Part shown: one piece after another, positions 1 to 12,945 of the stretch
Position numbering within the stretch: the stretch's first letter is position 1
Layout of the letters: each line of letters begins with the position of its first letter
From: Torymus aiolomorphi
Lineage: Eukaryota > Arthropoda > Insecta > Hymenoptera > Torymidae
Assembly: GCA_036365515.1 (NCBI GenBank)
Contig: CM070873.1
Location: 40,369,807-40,433,806, forward strand
DNA: 64,000 bases
Direction: 5' to 3'
Program-made: the position numbers and the translations under genes
The notes under the pieces: generated by a model
Database searches by the model: none
The model's input: the letters and a program-made list of their open reading frames with translations, nothing else
Told to the model about the DNA's origin: nothing

Positions 1-1721
1 TTTGTTTTTGCGCGACGCTGGCAAAAACGCACGCGGCCATAAATCAAATAACCGTCACAAATGCGCGTTTAATTACAACAACTCTCTCCCTCTCTCTCTT
101 TCTCCCTCCGTATTCCCCCCAGCCCCGCGTAACCATCCAACCCCGAGCCTTTTAATTAAACGCCCGGGCAAAAAACACCGCACAACGGCCGAATCGACTT
201 TTCGCGTATCCGCCTCCAGCAAACACTAATCCACCTCGCCCAACAAACAACCCACAGCCACACCCGTACCTATATTTCCGAAAACCAAATCGTTATTATC
301 ACCGGCACGATGGCTAAGGCAAAACGACGATTACCAATTTCCATCGCGCTACATAAATTACCGCACGCGAGCGTCCGATCGATCGATCGACCCTCCCACG
401 CTGGCGCAAAAAAAAAAACTTGAAAAGGCCGGTGCGGGTATGGATTTTTCTGTCGGCCGGCGTGAAATACGTGCGCGCGCGCGCAACATCTGGTGATCCG
501 TTAGGCCGCGCGGTACGGGAGGAGCGAGACAGAGACAGAGAAGCGAGACTAGGAGCCGCCGCCGCCGCCGCCGGCCGGCGAGATAAATAAACAGGAATTA
601 AATCTAGAAGGCTTTATCGGCGGAAAGGGCCTGCCGCTTCTGCTGCGGCCGGGGATTAGGCTGTCGCGGAGGAGGATGGCCTTCTTTTTTCTGCGGTTTG
701 ACGCGTGCGGTCAGCCTGGTCGATTGGGGAGAGACAACTTTTCATCTGATTCATGCATTTTTTTAAGAAATTTATTTTTTTGTATATGTTCGAAAATGGT
801 GGTAAAATAACGAGATGCAAAAGTAAAAGTGAAACTTAAATATTAAAACTGTTAATGAACGTATTATGTAAAGTTCAATTACTCTATAAACAAATCGATA
901 CTATAGCTGCCGTGATAAGTAATCTTCTCCGAATTTCATCAAGCCCAACAACAGGCAGGTATCCCATCAAAACAATCCAATTAAACCCAGCGTACTCGAG
1001 AAAACGACGCGATGATCCGGCCGGAAATCGAAACCGTCAAAAACAATATCCTCCCCTGTCGGATATCTAATTCCGCGCTGTAACGTTTGCGGCCTCGTCG
1101 CTTTTAATGGGCAGAGGAAGAGAGAGAGAAGAAGATTCCGGGATCGCTTAAGTATAACGCGCCAGCCGAGTTATCGATCTTTTGCTCGCAAGGAGATAAG
1201 GTTGAAGTGACAGAGTACAACGATTTTGTGGTATTTGTGTAAAAGTTATCGTATATATATTTCTTCTTTGCTACAATAATAGTGATTAACAACACGGGTA
1301 AGACATAAACACTCTTTTGCTCTGTCGACATTTTCACAGTGTCACAAATACACAGAACGGTTCACGGTTACATTACACTGAAATACACTTGCACAAAAAC
1401 TGGGCTGGACCATTTCTCGCAATCTCGCTGTCACGATTTTAAAAAACTATTGCTACTCTTGCGTCCTGCTGAACACTAGACAGTGGGCGCACCTCATCGT
1501 TGTCCCTTGATTGGCGAGAACCCAGCCTCTATCGTATTTCCAAAGTGCCAAAATTGAAAACCGACGATGAGCTCATCCAGGTTTCGAGAGGTCGCGATGA
1601 ACGACTCAGCGTCGAGCGACTGTTCGTTAAAAACTTGGTATCCATGATACTGAGTCCCTTCTGGCAGTGACGAGTCTACACGATGACTGTGTGTGTTACA
1701 TCTCCCGTTGGACGTCGGGGA
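1..1721. other. Intergenic; CpG island at about 60-720, then AT-rich spacer
   Basis: No gene is supported here. The first 700 bases form a CpG-rich island with a pyrimidine/C-rich left shoulder, a (GCC)n core at 554-573 and a purine/G-rich right shoulder. Positions 720-1100 are AT-rich and featureless. A 77-codon minus-strand reading frame at 1104-1337 could be UTR or exon of the neighbouring small membrane-protein gene, but nothing distinguishes it from chance. Confidence 0.5.
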
Positions 1722-1916
1722 TTATTCCTGGGAGGACAGGCGCTCGAGGCGGTTACGCCAGAGGAGGCTGAAACCATCGCCAGGGCCGCCGCCCCAGACT
1801 CGCCGCCAGTACGCGTGGATGCGGTCGAAGAACAAGGCGAAGAGGATGACCAAGCCGATCAGCCCGAAGATGATGTACAGCTTGAAAACTTTGCTCATGG
1901 ACTCGCCGAAACTCAT
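1722..1916 (-). CDS. Possible small single-pass membrane protein, or last exon of a larger one
   Basis: I do not recognise this protein. From the first in-frame ATG (1916) to TAA (1722) it is 64 residues. A short polar N-terminus (MSFGESMSKVFK) is followed by one strongly hydrophobic segment at about residues 13-31, then a basic stretch (RIHAYWRR), a Gly-rich linker and a charged C-terminus. Third codon positions are overwhelmingly G or C over the whole frame, which is the main reason to think it is coding. The frame stays open upstream of the ATG for about 32 more codons, with a Pro/Tyr/Asn-rich sequence. It may therefore be a terminal exon whose true start lies in an upstream exon; a weak candidate acceptor is near 2012. 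No poly(A) signal was identified. It could be a single-TM protein nested near the CELF gene. Function unknown. Confidence 0.45.
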   Translation of the reverse strand: MSFGESMSKVFKLYIIFGLIGLVILFALFFDRIHAYWRRVWGGGPGDGFSLLWRNRLERLSSQE

Positions 1917-4900
1917 CGCGGATTCCTGCTGGTTAGACGGTTTGTGCGACACTGTATACGAATTGTAAGGTGGCTTGTTGTGATATGGCGTGTCAGTAGG
2001 ATTGCTTTTGTTTTGGTAGAGCGAGCGTGCTTAGTGTCTAAGTTGTCCTATTGTCAATTGTAATAATATTATTCATTGGAATGAGAATTATACGCGTGCA
2101 ACGTAGTTAAATTCTCAAGATATTACACTGATTCCTATAGTGATCAAAATCATGGAAACAGCATATTGCTAAAAATAAGTAGTTATTTTTGCTACACTGA
2201 AAAAAATATCCAGTGTTTTGTCATTTTAAAATCCACAGTCGCTATTAGGAGACAGTATGTTATAAATTTTTCAAAACTCAGTAATAATTTACTAGTCTCA
2301 GTAATAATTTACTGAACAAAAACCATTTAACATAGACAATTCATTTGATTTTCCAATTTTAATTAATCAAAAAATTGTTCAACTATATCCATTTTCGTTA
2401 ACAATTCCCAACCGCACTTCACCTCCTTGCCTCCGCCACATCGAAACAAGCTTTCCTCCCCCATTTTTCAGCCGCTTTCCACCATGCATCTTCCCCTTTT
2501 TCCTCGTTCCCACGTGCACAGCGCTGCTGCACGCGAAGACGCGAGCGAGCTCGGGGATAAGGATCGTCGCCGTCGCTCGCGATGAGGGATTGCGGTCGGG
2601 ACGGGATCACGCGAGTGCGTAATTAATCCGGCACCGATAAATTCACAGGGCCGAGCGACGCAGTGTGAGAGAGCGAGAGAGAGGCGCCTCGGGTGATCTA
2701 TGGATCTTCCGGCGGGGGATTACACCGGGGATTCGACCGGACGCCTGGCCGAGAGACGCGCGCAGGCTTCGATGTACAGGTGCAGCTGCCGGTGTCCAAC
2801 TTTTTGTTTGTTTGTTTTTTTTTTTTTAGGACGAAAGAGGGCAGGAAAATTAAGAGGCGGTTTTGGTACCGATAAGTAAACAGCGCATCTTTGATGTCGT
2901 GGTTTTAAACAATATCAGCAGTGGTAAAAAAAGGTTGTATTATTTTGATGTGAAAAATTTTTGATTCGAATTTCTTCGATAAAAAAATGATCTTTAATCT
3001 TTTAAAATATTTATACAGCGCAGTAATTAACACACGGTAAAAATGATCTTTTACTGAAATATATTATTTACGATAACAATAAAACAAGATAACATAAATA
3101 AATTTGTTGCTAACTGTTGCCATAAGATGTGCGCTAGTGAAACTTACAACTTCTGCATTTTTTGACATTGCTTTGATTATTATGCATAACGACAGGTATA
3201 TGTATAGGCTTATATAATATGAATTTCTGACAGATATCAATTTACTAATCGCTGTTTTTTTTTAACAGAATCACATACGATTTTCGAAAATGCTTCCATT
3301 AACACGAAGAATGATATAACGAGAGAGTTTTTTTTTTATTTGAAAAAATTAAATATTATTATTTATGTATTAAAATACAAACTCATTGCTCTTTCTAAAC
3401 AATCCTACTTAACTGTAGTAATTATTTTTCTTATAAAGTAAATCGTACGAATATACCAAGCAAAATAACGATAATTTATCCATCAAACTATTTCCAGTAC
3501 TCCGGACAGCATAAAAAAATCAACATCTCTCTCCATTACAGAACCAAACTCTACGCCACAAGAAACAAAATCCCCCCCACATTTAATTCCCAGCGAATGC
3601 GCTTCCGCGATCGCAACCTTGGCGCGCTCGGCATATAACAGCGCGTTAATTTTCGCACAGCGTTGCGTATCGCGTTGCGTCGCGCCGTCTCTGCTGCGTC
3701 GGCCAAAATCAATTCCGCGTAAATTTATCATCGTGTTTACGAAGGCGCGCGAGCGCACGAGCGAGCGAGAGGTAATTCACCCGACAACAATGAGGTTAGG
3801 GTAATGACGAAATTGATGGCCGCTAAAGTTCAACGGCGCATATTTACGAATTTACTGCGGCGGCGGCGACAGTGCCCGTGTGTGTATGCGCGCACGCGCG
3901 CGTGTGTGTATCGCGTAATTGAGAAGCCGGTCGGGGCCGCCCCGGCTGATTTGTTTCGTGTCTATGCGCGATTGGTGGGAGTGATTTCTGAGCTGTTCTT
4001 GGGATGGGGTGTGATTTTGTGGAAGGGTTATGAGAAAACTTTGTCAAAATGGTAATGATAGCCTGTTAATTAATGATTTCCGCAAAAAAAAGTGTCTGCA
4101 AAGATAATATTAACATTGTAAGTACGGTATAATTTCAGATCATTTTTATTTTTTGAAATTGACGAACATTTTTAGAATCTACATAATTTATTGTTTACGT
4201 CATTACGAGTAAAACATAATTAAGCATTTTTAATAAAACACACTGCAAAAATCACAAAGTTTGTTGGAATTAGAGAAAATAAATAAAATCTAAAAAGAAC
4301 ATTACAGTTAATAAAAAATAACTATATGTGTGATGATTTTTATATAGTCATTATACAAAATTGTAGTTAAAATTTTGGCTATGTCTTATCACTACGAATC
4401 ATCGTATTCTTTCACAAGACTGCTTTTCTCCATCATACGCAAAACAAACATTTTCCTCCACCTCGTTCCCTTTACTTATTACTCACACACACACACACAC
4501 ACACACGTCGCAATAGTATTTATCAGTACGCACACCCACACTTTCTCTCTCAGTCTCTCCGATAATATCCACAACGAACGAGCGGCGTGCATGCTTCTTG
4601 CGCGTCGAGCGTCACGATTATACGAGCTAAGTTTAGTTCGCCGCCGCGGCCAAAGGCATTATTATTGCGCGCGGAGAGGGAGTTACGCGCGTATACTAGT
4701 CGAGTTTCCTATTCCGTGTTTATGAAAGCGGAGGAGGCGGAGGAGAAGGAGAAGAGGGAGTTATGGCCTCAGGTGTGCGGTAAGGAGGAGAACGAGGGGG
4801 AGGAAGTAGGCCGGTGGTGGCCGATCGCCAGAGCCACGCCTATATAGGGTCTTGTCTTTCTCTTGAAAGCGGCGGCTGGCGTGGAAAAGTGCACGGCTGT

Positions 4901-5784
4901 AAGATCATTATTATATTGATTCATTCCTATGTTTAATATACATAGTTATCACTACTTTTCGCGATGACTGCGGCAGCTTAACATTTTTCCCTCATCCGAT
5001 AGACAGCACTCCGACCGTATCTCATCTCAGCGCGAGCTTTAGCCTACTTCTCCCATTTAAATAAACACACGCGCACACGTAGCCGCGCACGGTCTCTTTA
5101 TAAAGTCATAATTCAGGCGCAGTAACCCGCGTCCCTCGGCATAACATTTAAAACGATTTCCGCTGGCAGCGCTGCCAAGAGACGCCGTTCCGTGTTTCTC
5201 TCTCGCGCCCTCCGCGAGCTCGCGCGCAGGGGATGGATTAACGAAACACTGCGCGCAGCGCCGAGCTTTCTTCCTCCAGGGGTAATGGGAGCGGACGGCT
5301 TTAAGCTCACCCGGCGTGTTGTTGTTGTTGCTGCACGCGCAGCGAGGGAGAGAGACAGAGGCCTATACTGTAACTTCGACCTTGTCTCTCACGCGCGCGC
5401 GACCGTGTACGTCAGGGGTGAAAGGCTATGGCGGTGTAGGTGTTAAGGTTCATTCTCGACGAGGGTTCCCGGAGAATTTTGAAGGTGTACGCTCGGGCTA
5501 ATGCTTTTTTACAGTTTCACGGAGATATACTATGGGTTTATGGTTGTAGCGGGAGAAGACAAATTGAATGACTTGTGTATAGATCAAAAGAAAGGTAGCG
5601 ATAATTGACAATGTTTTAATATATTTGTACGCTGCACTGAGAGTAAAATTTGATTGACTCGATTAAACTTGGATTTGAATATGGACAATTAAATCATTTT
5701 ATTTTTTTATCGAAACGAAATATTGAATAGAATGCATATTTTGCGGAATTAATTAAATCAATCGATAAAACAATCAAATATTTA
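1917..5784. other. Intergenic with three or four CpG islands and AT-rich linkers
   Basis: No coding sequence is supported. CpG islands lie at about 2400-2870, 3490-4040, 4430-4850 and 4980-5480. Each passes from C-rich to G-rich on the plus strand. A (CA)n tract is at 4484-4506. AT-rich linkers separate the islands. Reading frames in the islands are compositional and lack recognisable domains. Confidence 0.5.
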
Positions 5785-6177
5785 GGGTCAATGCACTAGT
5801 GAATGAGAAGTCACCAGTGTGTGTCCACTGAGTTAAAAGCCATAAAAACAAATTTTTTTCGCATTTTAAGGTGCGTAAACATTAAGATTTTCAGTAGTTT
5901 TTATAGAATTTAATGTTCAATATAAAATATTGTGCCTTAAATTGTAAATATGGGGGATGGTCATTCACTGGTGTTTTTGCATATTCTATGTTTTTTTAAT
6001 TAATTTTACATTTATTTATAGATTTTTGCAAAAATAATTGGCATTTATTAGAAAGTTCAAGAATGGTGGAATCAATATTTAATGCTTATTTTTATTTTTA
6101 TTTAATGTATAAATATTAAAAATACCTATTTATGCTCGGACAAATCCTTAATTGGTCATTCACTGGTGCATTGACCC
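5785..6177. mobile_element. 393-bp MITE-like element, 22-bp terminal inverted repeats, TA target duplication
   Basis: The left end (5785-5806, starting GGGTCAATGCAC) and right end (6156-6177) are inverted copies with one mismatch. TA flanks both ends (5783-5784 and 6178-6179), as in Tc1/mariner-type insertions. The interior is AT-rich and non-coding. An internal copy of the subterminal motif (TCATTCACTGGTG, near 5958) is also present. No transposase is encoded, so it is a non-autonomous element. The superfamily is inferred only from the TA duplication. Confidence 0.65.
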
Positions 6178-6781
6178 TATTCGATTCAATCTTACATTTT
6201 TGTTTCAATAAAATTATTCAATTGTTTTCAATTTTATGCTAAATATGTAAATTTATTCAAGTTTAAGAATAACTTAAAATTTTATTTTAGACTCTTATAG
6301 TATTCAATGCTAAAAAATAGGGTTATATTATTTCTTATTTCATTTAAACAAAGACAAACGTAATGATTATACAGTCACCTATACATATTAAAACATACCT
6401 ATACCTATGTATATATGAGAAAGTGCAAAATTTTGAAAGACTGTAAATTTTTAAATCATTATATTACTTTTAAAAAATATGAAAAATACAACTTTAATTA
6501 ACTTATTTCCTTTAATTAACCTTACGAATTGGTATAAAATTATAAATATAAATTTTCATCGTGCAAATACCCACTTCAGCTTTCTATGCAATAACCATTA
6601 CAAAGTTTAAGTTGCGCTAAATAATTTATCAATAAACTTTATAAATTCCCTTGAAAGCACCTATAGAATCGACTCCCCGAAAAGCAGAGAAAACCCCGGT
6701 CTAAAAAGCAGCAACTGCAGCATGCCGGCAATACGCCGCAACTGAAACTTTAATCCACAAAGAGCAGAAGAGGAAACTCAC

Positions 6782-6864
6782 CCCTGGCAAAGTCCGCTTC
6801 TCATGCAGAGCGTTCTGGGCGCTGATTGCACTGTCGCGGCTGTAGTAGGTCAGAAACGCGCAGC
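6782..6864 (-). CDS. CELF/Bruno family RNA-binding protein, RRM1 exon (83 nt)
   Basis: This single exon encodes the C-terminal half of the first RNA-recognition motif of a CELF (CUGBP/Elav-like, Bruno) protein. The minus strand reads [17 protein letters not shown] followed by [11 protein letters not shown]. It contains the RNP1-type core GCAFLTY and the ALHE-x-x-TLPG ending typical of CELF3-6 and Bruno-3. It is bounded by a good acceptor (pyrimidine tract, CAG at 6865-6867) and a GTGAGT donor just below 6782. Its length, 83 nt, matches the conserved 83-nt exon of vertebrate CELF genes, with the same split Gly codon at the 5' side. CELF proteins bind U/G-rich RNA in nucleus and cytoplasm and control splicing, translation and decay. 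The preceding RRM1 exon should lie at higher coordinates and the following short exon at lower coordinates. I found neither in this window, which implies long introns. Confidence 0.88.
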
Positions 6865-9800
6865 CTGCGGACAGAAAGATGATGTTTCTTCATTAGCCGA
6901 TGCTTTATCATTTTCTCCCCCCTCGCTCGACCCTGCGTCCACATAATTCTACCTGCGCGTGTAGATATGTGTTTCAATTTGTTTTTATGTAGGTCGTTAC
7001 GAAGGGCGAGCACAACTACTTTTGAGTTATTTAGCCGATCGAGCGAGCGAGGAGTGGTTAATATTATAATACATAAATTAACAGCACTCAAATATATTGT
7101 ATAAAATACGCAAAAGCACTCTTATAAATCGAAAATTAAACAGGTAATTCAGCGATCGAGCCTGGCCCTCGGAAACAATGCGGAGCCGGCGCAAGCACAA
7201 CTGCGCATTCTTTCGGGCGCAAGACGGGAAAGGCCACTCGTCTCTCTCCTGCATTATCGAAACGCTGCACTGCGCGCTTTGAAGGCTATTTCATTCGGCG
7301 GCGTTCCTCGATATTCGATTTCAGCCGGGGCCCGCCGCGCGCCCGCGCTTTTAAACATACAAATCGAGAGCGCGCTCGCGTCTCCGATAATGGCGCCGTT
7401 ATTCCCGTGTCACGCGGGGGCCGCGCTTAATTGCCGTCGTTCTGACGCGGCCAATCGCTTTCCTTCGGCTAATAGCGCGCGCGGCAGAGAAGAGAAGATG
7501 GGTTTTTGATTCGTTCTTTTGTCGCGGCAATTGTAGATTTTAATGGAACTGCTGAAAAAGAGGATTTGATTAACCTTCTTTTCCGTCAGACGGGTGCCGG
7601 ATATTATTTTTCATTCCCCCGCTGGAGACAGCGAATTGTTGTTTTAGCGGGATAATTAAGTTTTATTTATTTCGGTCGCGTCGAAAAGCCATTATTGATT
7701 CGGTTGGTTAGTTAAATAACTTTCGATTGAGCGCTAGCTGCTTTCCAGCAGAGACACGAGTGTACTCGACTCGTCGAAATATATTGGTAATAGCGTAGTT
7801 TTCGCAGGTCAAATAGTAATTACAACTTTGCAGAACTGATTTTCAACGTGTAATTGCTTACATCGAATGGCAGAAAACAAAAATAGAGTATAATCAAATA
7901 CTCGAAAATTAGTTCCCTGCGGCAAACAAAATATACCGATCAACAATGACACAATTCGATCCCTTTCTATTTCCATACATACATACATACATCGCAAAAA
8001 CACCTGCCAACACGTTTTTCCCAGCCATCGGCCGATAAATCGACGCGCGTGCGATAAATTCCGACGAGCGAGCCCCTCTGTCTCTCTCCGGAAAAACCTA
8101 TTTATTATCGTCGTTAGGAGCCGCACGTTTCATTTTGTAAGCCCCTCGGCGCGCGCGGAATTCCTCGCGAGATTGTTTTTGCTCTGCGCTTTACTTTTTT
8201 TCTTCGAGGGATTCCGCGCTCTGCCGCGTGTACGCGATCGCGGTGGGCTCTCCGGCAGAGATTGTTTCGAGAGTGTTTCTTTTCAGTCCCCGGTGCTAAT
8301 TTCATTTTTGGGGTAGCCAGGGTATTGTGCTTTTCAGGGTGGAAGCTTAAGCTTGTGGTATTGGGTGAAAGTGTTTAATTTAACTTTTCAATAACTATAA
8401 GTAGTTGATCTATATATTTTATTGTAAAGGTTATGCGTTTTTCATTTTTGAAAACGTTTTAAAACGTGTAATTTTTTGCAATTAAAAATAATTGACATAC
8501 GATTATTGAACAGAAATTATTATTTTATATCCAATAATTCATTTTCTTCTAACGAATCTTTTTGCCGTAAAAAAATTTCTAGTAAAAATCACTAAAACTG
8601 TAACTAGACTTCTAAGATAAAAGTGTAACATCAGATTATAACAAACTTTCGCTAAAAAAATGTTTCTCTCGCGAGAAAATTAAATTACACATTGAAAAAG
8701 CGCGATATCTCTACGAACCGGCGCACTCGTTCAAAATCAACAATAACTCCTCCACTCGCGACATTCACAGGGCCATAAAGGAAGCATCCCCGCATCCTGT
8801 CCAGACGCCCCTGCCCTCCCCGCCTCCTGCGCGTACACGAATTTCGGAAAAACCTCCTCTCGCATTCGTCTCCGTTAATCATTACCCGCCGTCTTCCGGC
8901 CGGCGGCCAATGAGCCGCGAATCGCTCGCGCGCGTGCGCGCACGCGCTAAATCATAATCTCATCCGGACTCGAATTGCGCGATCGCTATAGCGAAACTAG
9001 CCAGCAGCGGAGTCAGCGGGAATCCGATCGCGGGGAACGGGAAACAAGACGCGCGAGCGTTGCTGCTGCTGCTGCTGGCTTTTTGCTGCGGAAGTATGCG
9101 AAAGATAGTTTGTTTCGTCGAAGCTTTTTCTTTAGGTTGGAAGAGAGAGTGAGAGAGAGTTGGCATTTTCGCGAGGGAAGTATAGGGAGGCAAGATTGAA
9201 TGTGCTTTTACGGAGGATAAATTCTTTTTTTACAGAGGATGTAAGTAAAGTGGAAAATGAATAATGAGTCTGTGTTATATTTAAAATAGTTAGTAAAAAT
9301 GTAAATTAATTTTAAATTGACTGTAATCATTTTATTGTATTGTTAGACTTACTATTAGTTTGATAACAAAACTTCATCTCTGATAGCTAACTCTCATTAT
9401 TAACATTTTAAGACAAGTACAATAATTTTGTTATTGCGGTATCATATAAAAATAATTTTATTTTCTTTTATATTTTCACACGCATAAAAGTATATTAGAA
9501 TACAAATGTAAGTATTATTTTTCATATTACACCATCATTTCGTTATTCAAAATAAAAAAGAATAAACAATCCCAAATAACCATATCCTTTACGCTTAGCA
9601 CTCAACCCCTTTCACTATCATAAAATTCTCCCACCCACGCACACATACGCACACATACTCTTTCAGCCTATATACAGTATCTCCTTCGCAGCATCGACGC
9701 ACATCCATCACCGTCCACTCCACTTCCGCCGAATAATAATTCCATAATGCACTCCCGCGTTCCCACTTGCGCGCGCGCGCGAAAAATTGCGCACCTGCCG

Positions 9801-12800
9801 CTCGCCCGCGCGAAATTGCATTGTTCGAGAGCGAGAGAGAGAGAGAGAGAGATTAAAACGTCCGAATATCGCGCCATCACGCGCCGGCTAAGTGCGCGTG
9901 GGCATAGGATCGATAATATACGCGCGAGCTACATGGACCGCGAGAGAGAGAGAGGGAAAGAGAGGAAGAGTGTCTGACGTGAAATAAGGAGGGAGTTGCA
10001 CGTGCTCGAGGGTTGAAATATGGATTTGATTAAAATGTTGCGAGCGGAGGCGATGGCCCGCTGGAGATGTTATGCTTGAGGGAGAAGTGACGCGAATTTT
10101 TCAGGTACGACAATAGTCATTCTCGTGTATTTTATTTTCTAGTCAACTAAATTTTCTAGTCATCTGTGATATCACTAATTCTAGTCTTTGGCTTACTTTT
10201 CAGTATTATTAGCTATTAAGAATTTGACTGTGATATCGTAAATTTCAAAATAGACTTATAGCATCTAGTTGACTAGACCAAACTCGTATTGTATTTTATA
10301 CATTTTATTTTATTGTATTATATGCACGATTAATTTGTATTTATTTTTATACACGATTTATTCACGAATGTTTTAATATACTGTTAGTAAATGATATTTA
10401 TTTACAATAAATGACTATTCTATTCTATTCTATACGAGTCTGGAAGTATTTTGTACCGTCAAACGCAGATGTTTATGATAATTTATTTTTCATTTGTAAA
10501 TAGACGTTATAGAACTTTAACACTTTCAGTATGTACTTAAAAGTTATATATTTCTTTTTCTTGTGTAACATATTTTAGATGCGAAATTTTTTTTCTCACA
10601 TTTTAATAAAATATACTTTTTGAAAAATCTTTTTAAGCCGCTCTCCAAGCCTAACCCACGACTCCAAGCTCAAAATCACTCTCGAGAAAAAGCTCTTAAC
10701 CAGCGCATCGCGTATCGCTTTCCTCGCTCGCCGCACGTCTCATTCGTCATAATTAATGCACCTGGGCGCGCGGTTGCGCCGGTGCCTCGGCTAAGCGAGC
10801 GGCGCATTAAAGAAACGCCGTCTATCTAATCGGTTGACGCGTCGCTCGCTCGCGGCTAACGAGTTTTATCGCCGCGCAGGACTCGCGACGCGCATTCGTG
10901 AGAAATGAACTTAAACTTATGTAAAGTGCTTGATAACGAGAGAGACGTTCGTTTATACGCGCGCGCGCTCGCAAGTCGGGGCAAGGGAAAAGAGAGTAGT
11001 AGAGTGCATTAATCACGCGCGAGTACTTCGCTACTCGGCCGCACCGCCGCCGCCGCGCTTTTCAGTTGGTTCATAGGGAGGAGGCGGAGGCGGGTAAATA
11101 AATAATCGCTATCTGCGTGTCGCGCAAAATTGAAAAGAGGGCTATTAATTTCGCCCGAGTGCAAAGGAGTTTTTGAGCGCGATCTTTTTGAAGCACTGGG
11201 TCAGTGTTCGCAGAGTCCCGGTACTTGGAAAACTTGATGACCTGGGATTGAGGAGATTATATTTAAATTACGGTTACGCGACCTTTTCTATCAAAGCGGC
11301 AGTTTTTAATGTACTTTACCCATACCACTTTTTTAACGAGATGCGCATGATATGAGATACGCAAAACTGAGTGATGATTAAAACGTTATATTATTTCAAA
11401 ATAATGAAATAATCGATAATTTTCTAATAGAAGAAAATGCAACCGCGATTACCGAGTTTGTCAGACGTGCGATGAATAAGCTAAGCCTCTGTTTCCTAGA
11501 ACATTCTACTGACAAATACCGAGATGAATCTGTAATTCCCCTGGTGGAAATCCAAAACATTTTATAACTAATAACTGGCTATTTATTTTAGAAACTTGCT
11601 ATAAAATCAGAATTTATCTTGTCCAGTTTCTAGCTCCCGGTGAAACGCTTTCCCCCCTATTATAATATGGCCATTTAATAGATTGATAAATAGAATGAGT
11701 TTTTCGAAGACAAGCACAAGCTTGTTCTTGAGTATTTTAAAAGTATTAAAACGGTCAGTTTTTTAGTCTGGAAATGGCCAGTAGAAGGCTCGCTGTTATG
11801 ACAAGGAGTGAGAGAGACAGATGGAGAAATGAAAGTTTTGCTGAATTATTCATAGAAGAAGTACAACAAATGATTTTTTAGTTAATGTTATTTATTTAAA
11901 TTTTGGTAAGCCATCCAATGCACTTTAATGCTCTTTCATATACGATAGAATTAGTAAGAAAATCAAATACGAATATTTTGTTGTGACGTCAGTCTGAGAA
12001 ATAATGGTCAAAAAATCGTTTCATCATAGCCATTAATTAGCCAGTTTTACTAGCTATTTTCTAACTTCTTGACCATTTCATATAGATGTATTTTTACCAG
12101 GGTTATCTCTTCACAAATCATATTATCATAGAAATCAATTAAATTGAATTATTGAGGCTTGTCGTCTCCACAATAAACAATAAATAACCCAAAAATAACA
12201 ACAATCCGAGACAATTCCAATTTATCCCAATCCCGTTCTACCCGCTTCCGATCCTAATCAAGCAGTCCATCTTGCCAAGCTCGCCTAATTCGCAATCCCA
12301 TTAAGCCCTCCGAAAATAAACCTCCTCCTCCTCCTCCTGCAGCTCACCACGCGAAAGAAAGTCTAATAAGGTCGAGACGCCGGACAGAGCTTCGCTCGCT
12401 CGCTCGCGCGTGTCTGGTTATCGCCGGTCAGAATCTCGCCGTTATCGCTCTTTCGCGAGCGCCTCGTTTCGCCTCAACGGCGGCGGCGGCCGCTTATCTC
12501 CTCTTACTTTCGCGCGCACGTTCGCGCGGAATTTATAATATTCGCGGCCCGGCCGCGCGCGACACGTAGCTATCTGCGAGCGGACAATCGGCGGATGCGC
12601 GAATTTAAGGAGCGCGTGACTAAGAGCCGTGACACGAGTGTAAGTGGAGATTGCGATTTCGAAGCTGCCGCGGTGTCGGCTGAGAGTGATGAAGTGTTGC
12701 GACTCGGTTGTGCTGGGCTTGGCTTTTTGCTCTTTGTTTTGAGTATTGAAATGCAAAAGTAAACGAGTGTCTTACGATGAGGTTTAATTTGAATTTGATA

Positions 12801-12945
12801 ATAGTCGTGATTAATCATAATTTTTCTTAATATTATCCAAGAAAATTAGTGTTTACACATATAAAGTGACATTACGCACAGTTTTCTTTTGCTATGTTTG
12901 AAAGAAAATAAAAAGTATTTCGCATCCTAAGTGCGTCTTATACAT
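6865..12945. other. Long non-coding stretch (putative CELF intron) with CpG islands
   Basis: No further exon was recognised. CpG islands with mirrored skew lie at about 6865-7500 (adjoining the CELF exon), 7900-8340, 8700-9200, 9560-10100, 10640-11240 and 12200-12760, separated by AT-rich linkers. Simple repeats include (CATA)n near 7976-7992, (GA)n at about 9834-9852 and (CTC)n near 12322-12338. A weak inverted repeat (TCTAGTCAACT at 10138 and its complement at 10267) may mark a small decayed MITE. Confidence 0.5.

Noticed and set aside
1104..1337. 77-codon minus-strand frame downstream of the small membrane protein
   Set aside because: Its codon use is AT-biased and unlike the neighbouring frame, with no domain. 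It could be UTR but there is no positive evidence of coding.
11538..12102. A ~565-bp element with CCCTGGT ends
   Set aside because: Only about 10 of 13 end bases pair, no target duplication is visible and internal matches are weak.
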